The notes under the pieces were generated by a model that was not told the origin of the DNA, did no database searches, and was given only the letters and a program-made list of their open reading frames with translations. Shown here piece after piece: positions 29,987 to 39,215 of a DNA stretch of 64,000 nt. Every line of letters starts with the position of its first letter. Positions within the stretch are counted from its first letter, which is position 1. Source of the DNA: Amnibacterium kyonggiense (GTDB lineage Bacteria > Actinomycetota > Actinomycetes > Actinomycetales > Microbacteriaceae); contig NZ_SOAM01000003.1 in assembly GCF_004364555.1 (NCBI RefSeq), positions 578,264 to 642,263 on the forward strand, in the 5' to 3' direction. The position numbers were made by a program, and so were the translations under genes.

Positions 29987-30817
29987 TCAGTTGGTGTCGG
30001 GGGCGTCCGCCGCGTGGGCCTCTCGGAGGGTCGCGAGGAGGCTGAGCACCGAGGCGACCTCCGCCGGCCCGGCGACGCGGTGGTCCGCGGCGGTCGGGCC
30101 GACGCCGCTCTTCAGGCCGAGGTCGTCCGCGGTCAGCGCGACGAAGGCGTCCTCGTCCGTCACGTCGTCGCCGGCGTAGAAGACGGCGGACGCGTGCGTG
30201 TACCGCCGGAGGTGCTCGACCGCCTCGCCCTTCGTCGTCGACCGGACCGAGAACTCGATGACGTCCTTGCCGAGCCGGACCGTCGCGTCCGGGGCCTCCG
30301 CCTTCAGCTCGTTGATCGCGACCAGGTGGGCGACGCGGCTGTGCCGCTCGCTCGCGAGCCGCGTGTGCACCGCGAACCCGGCGGGCTTCGGCTCGATCCA
30401 GACCGAGTCGAGCGTCCCCGCCATCTGGTCGAGCACCTGCTCGAGCACGCCGAGCTGCTGCCGCTCGTCCGCATCCAGGGCGAGCACGTCGTCCGCCTCG
30501 TCGAGCCGCAGCTCGATGCCGTGCGAGCCGACGAGCAGTACCTCGTCGCCGAACGGCGCGACCTGCTCGAGGTCCTTGAGCGCCCGCCCGGAGACGAGCG
30601 CGACGCGGGTGTCCGCCAGGGCGATGAGCCGCTCGACGGCCCTCGACGCCTCCGGGGTCGCGCGGGCCTTCTCCGGGTCGTCGACGACGGGCGCGAGCGT
30701 GCCGTCGAAGTCGAGCGCGACGAGCAGCCGCGGCGTCGCGGCGAGGACGGCGAGCGCGTCGCGCAGGTCCCGGCGGACCCCGCTGCCCGCCTGCCCGACG
30801 CGGTCGTCGATCGCCAT
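29987..30817 (-). CDS. otsB: Trehalose-6-phosphate phosphatase
   Basis: A 276-residue HAD enzyme removing phosphate from trehalose-6-phosphate. Motif I LVALDFDGTLAPVVDDP, LVSGRALKDLEQ, the VGSHGIELR substrate segment and the motif IV FYAGDDVTDEDAF are all present. Its ATG shares one base with the otsA stop, so it is translated with otsA. Confidence 0.95.
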   Translation of the reverse strand: MAIDDRVGQAGSGVRRDLRDALAVLAATPRLLVALDFDGTLAPVVDDPEKARATPEASRAVERLIALADTRVALVSGRALKDLEQVAPFGDEVLLVGSHGIELRLDEADDVLALDADERQQLGVLEQVLDQMAGTLDSVWIEPKPAGFAVHTRLASERHSRVAHLVAINELKAEAPDATVRLGKDVIEFSVRSTTKGEAVEHLRRYTHASAVFYAGDDVTDEDAFVALTADDLGLKSGVGPTAADHRVAGPAEVASVLSLLATLREAHAADAPDTN

Positions 30818-32298
30818 CAGTCGGCGGCGGCGGCCGCTCGTGCCGACTCGGTCGGCCGGAGCGCCGCGAGCGCGTCGAGGAAGTCCTTCGACCAGCGCTC
30901 CACGTCGTGGACCAGGACGCGGTGCCGCAGGGCGCGCATCCGCGTCCGCCGCTCAGCGCGGGACATGTGCACGGCGCTCAGCATCGCCCGCTTCAACCCC
31001 TCGATGTCGTGCGGGTTGACGAGGAGCGCCTGCTTCAGCTCGTCCGCCGCGCCCGCGAACTCGCTCAGCACGAGCACGCCGTCGTCGTCGGCGCGCGTCG
31101 CGACGTACTCCTTCGCCACGAGGTTCATGCCGTCCCGCAGCGCGGTCACGAGCATCACGTCCGCCGCGAGGAACAGCGCCACCATCTCCTCCCGCGGGTA
31201 CCCGTGGTGGAGGTAGTTGATCGCCGAGTGCGCGATCGTGCCGTACTCCCCGTTCACGCGACCGACGGTGAGCTCGATCTCGTCGCGCAGCGACTTGTAG
31301 GTCTCGACGCGCTCTCGGCTCGGGCTCGCGATCTGGACGAGCACCGTGTCGTCGACGTCGAGCTTGCCCTCGGCGAGGAGCTCGGCGTAGGCGGCGAAGC
31401 GGTGCTGGATGCCCTTCGTGTAGTCGAGCCGGTCGACGCCGAGCATGATCGTCGTCGGGTCGCCGAGGTCGTGCCGGATCTGCGCCGCGCGGTCGCGGAC
31501 GTCCTGCCGCTCGACGAGCGCGACGTACGCCTTCGCGTCGATCGAGATCGGGAAGTGCCGGGCGACGACGGTGCGCGGCCGGTCGGACATCGAGTTCGGC
31601 CAGCTCCCCTGCCCCGCGGCCGGCAGCTCGACCTGGCCCCGCGCGGTCTGCACGTGGAAGATCCGGCGCACGGCGCGGAGGAAGTTGCCCGCGTCCGCCC
31701 GGCGCTGGAACCCGATGAGGTCGGCGCCGAGCAGGCCCTCCACGATCTCGCGGCGCCACGGCAGCTGCGAGAACAGCCCGTAGGCGGGGAACGGGATGTG
31801 GTTGAAGAAGCCGATCACGAGGTCGGGGCGCAGCTCCCGCAGCATCCGCGGCACGAGCTGCAGCTGGTAGTCCTGCACCCACACCGTGCCGCCCTCGGCG
31901 GCGACCGCCGCGGCCGCCTCGGCGAACTGCCGGTTGACCGCGACGTAGGCCTCCCAGAAGCGCCGGCTGTACGTCGGCTGGGCGATGACGTCGTGGTAGA
32001 GCGGCCAGATCGTGTCGTTGGAGAAGCCCTCGTAGTAGAGCTCGACCGCTTCCGCCGAGAGCGGGACGGGCACGAGGTGCATCCCGTCGGCGTCGAACGG
32101 CTCCTGGTGGTCGTCCGCGACGCCGGTCCAGCCGATCCAAGCGCCGGTGTTCGCCCGCATCACCGGCTCGAGCGCGGTGACGAGACCGCCCGGCGAGGGC
32201 TTCCAGGAGGGGCTGCCGTCGTGCGCGACGACGCGGTCGACGGGGAGGCGGTTCGCCACGACCACGAAGTCGTAGCGCTCGTCCTCGGTGTCCGCCAT
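30817..32298 (-). CDS. otsA: Trehalose-6-phosphate synthase
   Basis: A 493-residue GT20 glycosyltransferase joining UDP- or GDP-glucose to glucose-6-phosphate. Seen are [21 protein letters not shown] (phosphate loop), [38 protein letters not shown] and the [12 protein letters not shown] donor site. Slightly longer than E. coli OtsA. TAGCCT (32308-32313) ends 9 nt before the ATG. With otsB it makes trehalose, the main osmo- and desiccation protectant of actinobacteria. Confidence 0.96.
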   Translation of the reverse strand: MADTEDERYDFVVVANRLPVDRVVAHDGSPSWKPSPGGLVTALEPVMRANTGAWIGWTGVADDHQEPFDADGMHLVPVPLSAEAVELYYEGFSNDTIWPLYHDVIAQPTYSRRFWEAYVAVNRQFAEAAAAVAAEGGTVWVQDYQLQLVPRMLRELRPDLVIGFFNHIPFPAYGLFSQLPWRREIVEGLLGADLIGFQRRADAGNFLRAVRRIFHVQTARGQVELPAAGQGSWPNSMSDRPRTVVARHFPISIDAKAYVALVERQDVRDRAAQIRHDLGDPTTIMLGVDRLDYTKGIQHRFAAYAELLAEGKLDVDDTVLVQIASPSRERVETYKSLRDEIELTVGRVNGEYGTIAHSAINYLHHGYPREEMVALFLAADVMLVTALRDGMNLVAKEYVATRADDDGVLVLSEFAGAADELKQALLVNPHDIEGLKRAMLSAVHMSRAERRTRMRALRHRVLVHDVERWSKDFLDALAALRPTESARAAAAAD

Positions 32299-32310
32299 GT
32301 CCCGCCCAGG

Positions 32311-33093
32311 CTACCTGTCGGCTCCTGCGGGCAGGTCGAGCGTGCTGCGCGCCGCCGCGACGAGCGGCGCGGCGTAGGACGGCCCGTGGCTCGCGGCGTG
32401 CACCGCGAGCGGGTGCAGCTGGTGCAGACGCACGCGCTGCTCGTGGCCGGGCCGGAGTGGCCGGGCGTCGTCGTAGGCGGCGACGATCGCGTCGAGGAAG
32501 GGGCACCCGAACAGCGCGAGCATCGCGAGGTCCGTCTCGCGGTGGCCGCCCGACGCGGCGGGGTCGATCAGCACGCAGCCGTCCGGGGTCCACTGCACGT
32601 TCCCGTTCCAGAGGTCGCCGTGGATGCGCGCGGGCGGCTCCCCGTCGTCGAGGTCGCCGCTCGCGAGCCGGTCGCAGGCCTCCCGCACCGTGCGGAGGTC
32701 GGCGCCGCCGAGCGAGCCGCGCTGCGCCGCGCGCTCGGCGTACGGGAGGACCCGCTGGGCGGCGAAGAACGCGCCCCAGGCGCGCCAGCCCGAGGGCCGG
32801 GTGGTCAGGGCCTGGTTCCCGATGAAGGTCGGCCCCGCCCAGTCCCCCGGCGGCACGCCGAACGCCGCCGCGCCCGCCCCGTGCGTGGCGGCGAGCGCGC
32901 GGCCGAAGGCGACCGCGTGAGCCTCCGTCGGCCGGGCGGGCTCGAGGGACTCGAGGTCGATCCGGCCCGGCTCGACGCCGAGCACCGTCACGACCCGGGC
33001 ACCGCCCGCCTCGCCGAGCCAGCGCAGCCCCGCCGCCTCCGCCTCGAAGAACCCGCTCGGGGCGTCGCTCCGCCGCTTCGTGAACACCTGCAC
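32311..33093 (-). CDS. Fructosamine kinase family protein
   Basis: A 260-residue aminoglycoside-kinase-fold enzyme. The FN3K-type catalytic loop ARIHGDLWNGNVQW and the metal-binding VLIDPAASGGHRETDLAM motif are intact, and the family's FIGNQ sits at about residue 90. FN3K-related bacterial proteins phosphorylate sugars attached to amines, repairing glycated proteins. Start GTG at 33093. Its stop is near the otsA start but otsA has its own promoter-like element. Confidence 0.88.
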   Translation of the reverse strand: MQVFTKRRSDAPSGFFEAEAAGLRWLGEAGGARVVTVLGVEPGRIDLESLEPARPTEAHAVAFGRALAATHGAGAAAFGVPPGDWAGPTFIGNQALTTRPSGWRAWGAFFAAQRVLPYAERAAQRGSLGGADLRTVREACDRLASGDLDDGEPPARIHGDLWNGNVQWTPDGCVLIDPAASGGHRETDLAMLALFGCPFLDAIVAAYDDARPLRPGHEQRVRLHQLHPLAVHAASHGPSYAAPLVAAARSTLDLPAGADR

Positions 33094-33100
33094 CCGCCCA

Positions 33101-33141
33101 TCCTCCGTTTCGGAGGAGTGCGCCCCCTCCGAAACGGAGGA
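33101..33141 (-). terminator. Terminator hairpin after the YhgE/Pip gene
   Basis: TCCTCCGTTTCGGAGG (33101-33116) pairs perfectly with 33126-33141 around a 9-nt loop, 5 bp past the YhgE stop. Confidence 0.6.
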
Positions 33142-33145
33142 GATG

Positions 33146-35362
33146 TCAGGTGAGGGCGGGCGTCGCGGAGAAGAGCGCGGTGGAGGTGCGGCGGCGCGCC
33201 ACGACGGCGACCGTCAGCACGAACGCGAGCAGCGCCCAGAGCACGAGCGACAGGAGGCCCGTCGCGACCGTGCCGCCCGACGAGCCCGTCAGCACCGCCG
33301 TGGTCGCGTTCACCGCCGCGGTGAGCGGCAGGAACGGGCTGATCGCCTGGAACGGCGCCGAGACGAGCTGGATCGGGTAGATCCCGCCGACGGCCACCAG
33401 CTGCACCCCGAGGAGCACGATCGACAGCACGGTGCCCGCGCTGCCGAACACGGCCTGGAGGAGCTGGTGGACGGCGAGGAACGCCGCCCCCGCGATCACC
33501 GCGACGAGGAACAGCGCCGGGAGCGCCGACCAGGAGACGCCGAGGGTCGCGGCGACGACCGCGACGATCAGCACGGCCTGCGCGACCGCGACCACGACGC
33601 CGCGGAGCAGGGCTCCCCCGACGAGCCGCCCCGTGCCGACGCCCGTCGCCAGCAGGCGGCGGGACACCGCGCCGAACAGCAGCACCAGCGCGGCCGCCCC
33701 GATCCAGAGCCCGACGGGCACGATGAGGGTGGAGACGATCTGGCCGGGTCCGGACAGCTCGTTCGCCCGGGTGGCGGAGGCGTTCACGGGGGCCGCGACG
33801 ACCTTGCCCGCGTTCGCCTGCTGCGCCTTCGTCAGGTTCGGCACCTGGGTGGCGCCGCTCTTCAGCCCCGAGCCGATCTTGTCCGCCCCGGACGCGAGCT
33901 GCCCCGCGCCGTCCGCGCTCTTCCGGACGCCGTCGGTCAGCTGCGACGCACCGTCGGACAGCTGGTCCGCGCCCGTCCCGAGCTGGTCGATGCCCGACGC
34001 GAGCTTCCCGGCGCCCGCCGCCGCGGACGAGATGCCGCCCGGCAGCTGCGCGAGCCCGGAGGCGAGACTCGCAGTGCCGCTGTCGAGCCCGGCGCCGCCG
34101 GCGGCGAGCTTCGAGCCGCCCGAGGACAGCGTGCTGCCGCCGGCGGCGAGCTGCTTCCCGCTCGAGGCGAGCTGCGCCCCGCCGGAAACGAGCGGCGGGC
34201 CGGCGGCGCGCAGCTTCGCGAGGTCGGGGTTCGAGGCGATCTGACGCGACCCGTCGGCGAGGGCGGCCTGCCCGGTCGCGGCGGTGTCCAGTCCCGCCGC
34301 GATCTGCGAGAGCGCTCCGCGGGTCTGCGCCGACAGCGTCGGGTCGTTCGCGACGATCCCGCGGATGCCGTCCGCGGCCGTGCTGCTGCCGTCCGCGAGC
34401 TGCGACTGCGCCGCCGCCGACTGCTGCGCGCCGGAGACGAGGCCGTCGAGCAGCTGGTCCACGCCGCCCGCGTACTGCTCCACACCGGACGCGTAGTCGG
34501 GCACGCCCTTCGTGTACGTCGTGACGCCGTCCGTGTAGGTCGTCACGCCCTTCGCGTAGGTGGAGACGCCGTCGGTGTACTGCCCGACGCCGGAGGCGAG
34601 GCGCTTCGCACCGTCCGCCGCGCCCTGCGCACCGGACGCGGCCGTGCCGAGCCCGGTCGCGAGCGACCGCTGACCCGAGGCCAGCTGCCGTGCGCCGCTG
34701 CCGAGGGAGCTCGCGCCGGTGGTGAGCCGGTCGCCGCCGTCCGCGGCCTTCCCGAGGCCGGACGAGAGGGAGTCGGCGCCGTCGCCGAGCTTCGTCGCCC
34801 CGTCCGCCGCCTGCAGCAGCGAGCTGCGAACCGTTGCGTAGCCGCCGTAGAGGCCGGACACGACGCTCGTCGTGATCTGGCCGCCGACCGTCGACGCGAT
34901 CGTCGACCCCACGACGCCGCCGATCTGGCTGACGAGCGTGCCGTGGGCGTCGTCCGTGCGCACGCTGATGTCGGCCTGCTTCGGCGAGGTGCCGGACACG
35001 GACGCGATCGACTTCGAGAACGTCTTCGGGATCGTGACGATCGCGTAGACGTCGCCGTCCGCGAGCATCCGCTCGGCGTCCTTCGTGTTGGTCAGCGTCC
35101 AGTCGATGGAGGCGCCGGCGTCGCTGCTCGCGGGCTTCGTCAGGCCGGTGACGACGAGCCGCCCGGCGGCGATGGTCGTCGTCTTCCCATCCGCGCCCTT
35201 CGACTGGACGAGCCGGTCGTTGTTTACGAGCGCGGCGGGGATGCGGGCGTCGCCGGAGTCCGCGGCGGCGAGCGCCGCGACGAAGACGCCGAGCACGACG
35301 GCCGGCACGATCGCGACGATGAGGAGGCGGGTCAGCGGTGCCCTGAGGATGCGGCCGATCAT
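33146..35362 (-). CDS. YhgE/Pip-domain membrane protein (ABC-2-like)
   Basis: A 738-residue protein of the YhgE/Pip type. One N-terminal membrane helix (LLIVAIVPAVVLGVFVAAL), a large extracellular region with many short G-rich heptad-like repeats such as GATKLGDGADSLSSGL and GSKLAAGGAGLDSG (about residues 190-500), and a C-terminal block of about five to six membrane helices (from LIVPVGLWIGAAALVLLFG). Relatives include phage-infection protein Pip and ESX-linked YueB/EsaA. ATGA overlap with the MMPL gene. Function unknown; probably envelope transport or assembly with MMPL. Confidence 0.85.
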   Translation of the reverse strand: MIGRILRAPLTRLLIVAIVPAVVLGVFVAALAAADSGDARIPAALVNNDRLVQSKGADGKTTTIAAGRLVVTGLTKPASSDAGASIDWTLTNTKDAERMLADGDVYAIVTIPKTFSKSIASVSGTSPKQADISVRTDDAHGTLVSQIGGVVGSTIASTVGGQITTSVVSGLYGGYATVRSSLLQAADGATKLGDGADSLSSGLGKAADGGDRLTTGASSLGSGARQLASGQRSLATGLGTAASGAQGAADGAKRLASGVGQYTDGVSTYAKGVTTYTDGVTTYTKGVPDYASGVEQYAGGVDQLLDGLVSGAQQSAAAQSQLADGSSTAADGIRGIVANDPTLSAQTRGALSQIAAGLDTAATGQAALADGSRQIASNPDLAKLRAAGPPLVSGGAQLASSGKQLAAGGSTLSSGGSKLAAGGAGLDSGTASLASGLAQLPGGISSAAAGAGKLASGIDQLGTGADQLSDGASQLTDGVRKSADGAGQLASGADKIGSGLKSGATQVPNLTKAQQANAGKVVAAPVNASATRANELSGPGQIVSTLIVPVGLWIGAAALVLLFGAVSRRLLATGVGTGRLVGGALLRGVVVAVAQAVLIVAVVAATLGVSWSALPALFLVAVIAGAAFLAVHQLLQAVFGSAGTVLSIVLLGVQLVAVGGIYPIQLVSAPFQAISPFLPLTAAVNATTAVLTGSSGGTVATGLLSLVLWALLAFVLTVAVVARRRTSTALFSATPALT

Positions 35363-38196
35363 GCGGAGACCTCTCTGCGGGTCGGGGCGGCGCCGAGTCG
35401 GGTCGCGGCGCGGTCGATGGGTGAGGTGACGATGACGGCGGCGCGGTCGCCGCCGTGCCCTGCGGCGCTCGATGGGGCCGCCACCAGGTCGAGGAGGGCC
35501 GCGAGGCGGTCGAGCGCGTCCGGACCGAGGTCGCCGGCGTCGACGACGATCGCGACGGCGCCGCCGGCCGCTGCCGCGAGGGCGAGCACCGCGAGGCGCT
35601 CCTCCGGCGGCAGTTCGCCGATCGGCCGCTCGCGGACGACCGGCTCGGGCAGCACCTGGAGCCAGGTGCGCAGGCTGCCGCTGCGACGGCGGCGCGGGGC
35701 GAATCGGAGCCGTTCGGCGACGAGCGCCGAGGGGGTGGCGTCGGCCGCGGAGCCGTCGTCGATCACGGGGGCGGCGACCTGGCGCAGCTCCCGTGCGCCG
35801 GTGGGCGCGACCGCGCCGGCGACCTGCACGCGGCCGGACGCCGGCTCGAGGTGGCCGGTCAGCGTCGCGACGACGCCGCGGCGCGCGGCGGCGGGCACGG
35901 CGATCGCGCTCGTGGTGCCGCGCTCGGCGTGGACGGTCAGCGGCCTGGTCTCGAACGGTGGGGGTGGCACGAGGTCGGTCGAGGAGAGCGCCCAGCGCGC
36001 CTCCCCCTGCGCCCAGGCGACGTCCTCCTCGTGCCGGACGATGCCCTCGCCCTCGATGTCGACGGTCGGCAGCAGCCGGTCGAGCCAGCGCGGCAGGTAC
36101 CAGGCCGAGCGGCGGAACAGGAACATGACCGCCGGCACCAGCGTCATGCGGATGAGGAACGCGTCGAGGAGGATCCCGACGGCGAGGGTGAACGCGATCG
36201 GCTTGATCGTGCCGGAGCCCTCCGGGATGAAGGACGCGAAGACGAAGATCATGATCAGCGCCGCCGCGGTGACGACGCGGACGCCGCCCGCGAACCCCTT
36301 CCGCACGGCCAGCCGGGCGTCGCCGGTGTGCGCCCACGTCTCGCGCATGCCGGAAACGATGAAGACCTCGTAGTCCATCGACAGGCCGAAGAGGATTGCG
36401 ACGCCGAGGATCGGCAGGAAGCTGAGCAGCGGCCCCGGCTCGACGTGCAGCAGGTCCGCGCCCCAGCCCCACTGGAACACCGCGACGGTCGCGCCGACGC
36501 TCGCCGAGAGCGACAGCAGGAAGCCGACGGCGGCCTTCAGCGGCACGACGAGCGACCGGAACACCGCCATCAGGAGGATGACGGACAGGCCCACGACGAC
36601 CAGCACGAACGGCACGAGGGCGCTGCCCAGCCGGTCCGAGATGTCGATCTGAACGGCGGTCGACCCGGTCACCGAGACGGGCATCCGGTACTCCCGCTCG
36701 AAGGTCGGCGAGAGGTCGCGGATGCGGTGCACGAGCGCGATCGTGGAGTCGGAGGTCGGCCCCGAGTCCGGGATGACCTGCATGATCGCCGTGTCGAGCG
36801 TCTCGTTCGGCGTCGGCTTGCCGACCGCCTTCACGTCCGGCAGCGCCGCGATGCGGTCCTTCATGCGGTCGAGGTCGGTGATGAAGTCGTTGTTCTGCGT
36901 CACGTCGATGAGCAGCACGAGGGGGCCGTTGCGTCCCTCGCCGAAGGACGCCGTGGTCAGGTCGTAGGCGACGCGCGGCCCGGTGCCCGGCGCCTCCGTG
37001 CCGTTGGTCGGGAGGGCGAGGCGCATCGACGCCGCGGGGATCGCCAGCACGCCGAGGGCCGCGACGACGAGGACGAGGAACAGCGCGGGCGCCTTCTCGA
37101 TCAGGGCGCCCCAGCGGGAGCCGAGCGTGTGGGTGCGGCCCTCCGCGGCCGCGGTCGCGCGCGCCCGGAGGCGGGAGCCCGGCTTCGGGACGAGCCGGCG
37201 GCCGGCGAGCGCGAGCACGGCGGGCAGGAGGGTCGTGGAGCCGCAGACGCCGAGGAACACCGCGAACGCCGCGCCCACGCCCATCACGCTGAGGAACGGG
37301 ATGCCGACGATCAGCAGGCCGACGAGGGCGATGATCACGGTCACGCCGGCGAACACGACCGCGGTGCCGGCGGTCGCGACCGCCTTCGGCAGCGCCTCCG
37401 CGATCGGCACGTCGAGCGCCAGCTGGTCCCGGTACTTCGAGATGACGAAGAGGCCGTAGTCGATCCCGACCGCGAGGCCGAGCATCAGGGCGAGGGTGAG
37501 GCTCGCGCTCGCGACGTCGGTGAAGTTCGCCGTGAACATCAGGCCGGCGACCGACAGCAGGACGCCGATGATCGCGCTGATGAGGGGCATGCCGGCCGCG
37601 AGCAGGGAGCCGAACGTGACGATGAGCACGACGGCGGCGAACGCGAGGCCGAACACCTCCGTGATCGACGGGCCGAAGGCGGTCTGCTGGAACACCTGGC
37701 CAGTGAAGGCCACCTTCCAGCCCGCGTCCTTCCCGATCGACGCCGTCCTCTGCAGGGCGTCGAGCGTGGAGGTCTTGACCGACGCCTCGGTGCCGGAGAA
37801 CTGGATCGAGACGATCGCGGCCCGGTGGTCCGCGGAGACCGCGTCGACGGCGTACTCGCTGAACGGGCTGCTGACCGTCTCGATGCCGTCGATCCGCTCG
37901 ATGGCCTCGATCGTGTCGTTCACGGTGGTGCGGGCGGCGCCCTCGTCGACGCGTGTGCCCGCGGGCGCGACCATGACGGCCTGCGCGCTCGCGCCCGCCG
38001 CCTGCGGGAACACCGCGTCGAGCCGGTCCAGGGCGTTCTGCGACTGGGTGCCCGGGATGGTGAAGCCGTCGCTGAGCTTGCCGCCGAAGCCGAAGCCCGC
38101 ACCGGCGACCGCGAGGACGATGAGGAACCAGGCCGCGAGCACGCGCCAGGGGTGGCCGTGACTCAGCTTGCCGAGCCGGTACAGGAACGCGGTCAT
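35359..38196 (-). CDS. MMPL/RND-family transporter with degenerate ABC-ATPase-like C-terminal domain
   Basis: A 945-residue protein. Residues 1 to about 705 are an MMPL transporter: first helix WRVLAAWFLIVLAVAGAGFGFGG, large extracellular loop, GLAVGIDYGLFVISKYRDQL and the matching GLSMDYEVFIVSGMRETW in the second half, with proton-relay Asp. From about 745 to the end lies a soluble tail that looks like an ABC nucleotide-binding domain without catalytic motifs: HLEPASGRVQVAG follows where Walker A should be but reads PAAARRGV; the signature is replaced by IGELPPEERL; only a Walker-B-like AIVVDAGD remains. Probably exports lipids or hydrophobic compounds under TetR control. Confidence 0.88.
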   Translation of the reverse strand: MTAFLYRLGKLSHGHPWRVLAAWFLIVLAVAGAGFGFGGKLSDGFTIPGTQSQNALDRLDAVFPQAAGASAQAVMVAPAGTRVDEGAARTTVNDTIEAIERIDGIETVSSPFSEYAVDAVSADHRAAIVSIQFSGTEASVKTSTLDALQRTASIGKDAGWKVAFTGQVFQQTAFGPSITEVFGLAFAAVVLIVTFGSLLAAGMPLISAIIGVLLSVAGLMFTANFTDVASASLTLALMLGLAVGIDYGLFVISKYRDQLALDVPIAEALPKAVATAGTAVVFAGVTVIIALVGLLIVGIPFLSVMGVGAAFAVFLGVCGSTTLLPAVLALAGRRLVPKPGSRLRARATAAAEGRTHTLGSRWGALIEKAPALFLVLVVAALGVLAIPAASMRLALPTNGTEAPGTGPRVAYDLTTASFGEGRNGPLVLLIDVTQNNDFITDLDRMKDRIAALPDVKAVGKPTPNETLDTAIMQVIPDSGPTSDSTIALVHRIRDLSPTFEREYRMPVSVTGSTAVQIDISDRLGSALVPFVLVVVGLSVILLMAVFRSLVVPLKAAVGFLLSLSASVGATVAVFQWGWGADLLHVEPGPLLSFLPILGVAILFGLSMDYEVFIVSGMRETWAHTGDARLAVRKGFAGGVRVVTAAALIMIFVFASFIPEGSGTIKPIAFTLAVGILLDAFLIRMTLVPAVMFLFRRSAWYLPRWLDRLLPTVDIEGEGIVRHEEDVAWAQGEARWALSSTDLVPPPPFETRPLTVHAERGTTSAIAVPAAARRGVVATLTGHLEPASGRVQVAGAVAPTGARELRQVAAPVIDDGSAADATPSALVAERLRFAPRRRRSGSLRTWLQVLPEPVVRERPIGELPPEERLAVLALAAAAGGAVAIVVDAGDLGPDALDRLAALLDLVAAPSSAAGHGGDRAAVIVTSPIDRAATRLGAAPTRREVSA

Positions 38197-38257
38197 GGGT
38201 GCCGTCCTCGATCGATGGGCTGCGGGTGAGCGACGGCGGTGTCGCGCGGTCGGGTGG

Positions 38258-38833
38258 TCAGGCGGGCTGCTGGACGCCGAGGACGAACTCGCCCAGGACG
38301 TCGACGAGCTCGGCGCGCACCTCCTCGTCGGGCACGTGGTCCGTGGCCCAGCGATCGGCGGCGATGAGGACGAAGGCGGCTCCGGAGAGGGCGACGCCGA
38401 AGCGGAGGCTCCTGCGGTCCTTCCCGCCGGGCGGCCCGATGCGGAACGCGAGGTCGCGCACGAGCGCGTCCGCCTCGTCGATCACCGCGTGGCCGGCGAG
38501 CGCCTGACCGTGGTTGATGATGACGGCGATCGCGAGCCGGTGCTCGAAGAGGTAGTCGACGAAGCGCGCGAGGAAGACGTGTCGCGAGGGGTCGTCCGAG
38601 AGCGCGACGAGGTCCTCGACCAGCTCGGTGAGGTCCTCGACCGCGGGCCGGAGCGCGGCGTCGAGCAGCGCCTCCTTGCTGGCGAAGTGGTACAGCACGC
38701 TCGACTTCGACAGGCCGGCGTCGGCGGCGATGCGCTGCAGGGACGCGCCTTCGAACCCGACCGCGGCGAACTGGCGCAGCGCCGACTCCAGCAGCGGGGC
38801 GGAGCCCCCGAGGTCGCGCGTCCGGTCCTGCAC
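38258..38833 (-). CDS. TetR-family transcriptional regulator
   Basis: A 191-residue repressor. The N-terminal HTH has ESALRQFAAVGFEGASLQRIAADAGLSKSSVLYHFASKEALLD (about residues 16-58); the C-terminal ligand domain follows. GTG start at 38833 is inside an operator copy, and a TACGCT -10 ends 8 nt upstream, implying a leaderless transcript. Located just upstream of the MMPL-YhgE operon, so it most likely represses itself and that operon. Confidence 0.87.
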   Translation of the reverse strand: MQDRTRDLGGSAPLLESALRQFAAVGFEGASLQRIAADAGLSKSSVLYHFASKEALLDAALRPAVEDLTELVEDLVALSDDPSRHVFLARFVDYLFEHRLAIAVIINHGQALAGHAVIDEADALVRDLAFRIGPPGGKDRRSLRFGVALSGAAFVLIAADRWATDHVPDEEVRAELVDVLGEFVLGVQQPA

Positions 38834-38863
38834 GATCGGTCAGCGTACTGCACGATCGGTCAG
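38828..38863. promoter_or_regulatory. Tandem TetR operators over the tetR promoter and start codon
   Basis: CTGCACGATCGGTCAG occurs at 38828-38843 and 38848-38863, centres exactly 20 bp apart (two helix turns). Each copy is a 12-of-16 palindrome. The minus-strand -10 TACGCT lies between them (38842-38847), and the downstream copy contains the GTG start. Confidence 0.65.
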
Positions 38864-38951
38864 GACCGGCGGACCCGGATCGGGGGACGCCGGAACCGTC
38901 CAGCGCACCCCCAGTCCGCGCTCCCCCGAGGTCCAGTACAGTCCCGGATCC

Positions 38952-39203
38952 ATGGGCACCCTGCGCAAGTACCTGATGAACGGCGCGATCATCTCGTCGC
39001 TCTTCTCCGGCATCTCCGCCTTCCGGCAGGGGCGCAAGGCGCCGACCGACTGGCGCACCTACCTGACGTGGATCGCCTGGGCGCTGACGCTCGCGGTCGC
39101 CATCGGCACGATCCGCAAGGAGTCCGTCGACCCGGACGCCCCGAAGGTCGCCGCCGGCCCGCGCCCCTCGAAGGGCAGGAAGAAGGCGAAGAAGGACGAC
39201 TGA
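38952..39203 (+). CDS. Small single-pass membrane protein with lysine-rich tail, unknown
   Basis: An 83-residue protein: basic N-terminus (MGTLRKYLMNG), two short hydrophobic stretches (AIISSLFSGISAF; TYLTWIAWALTLAVAIGTI) and a charged tail ending GRKKAKKDD. ATG at 38952. TACAGT (38937-38942) ends 9 nt before it. No family recognised. The convergent mscS stop is 12 bp away. Confidence 0.65.
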   Translation: MGTLRKYLMNGAIISSLFSGISAFRQGRKAPTDWRTYLTWIAWALTLAVAIGTIRKESVDPDAPKVAAGPRPSKGRKKAKKDD

Positions 39204-39215
39204 CGCGTCCTCACA

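Noticed and set aside
32457..36472. Long frames fused on the minus strand upstream of YhgE in another frame
   Set aside because: Arg/Pro-rich shadow of the MMPL frame; the true YhgE start at 35362 is fixed by the ATGA overlap.
33080..38229. Two very long plus-strand frames opposite the YhgE and MMPL genes
   Set aside because: Low-complexity Arg/Asp/Gln translations; the minus strand holds complete transporter families with normal starts and overlaps.
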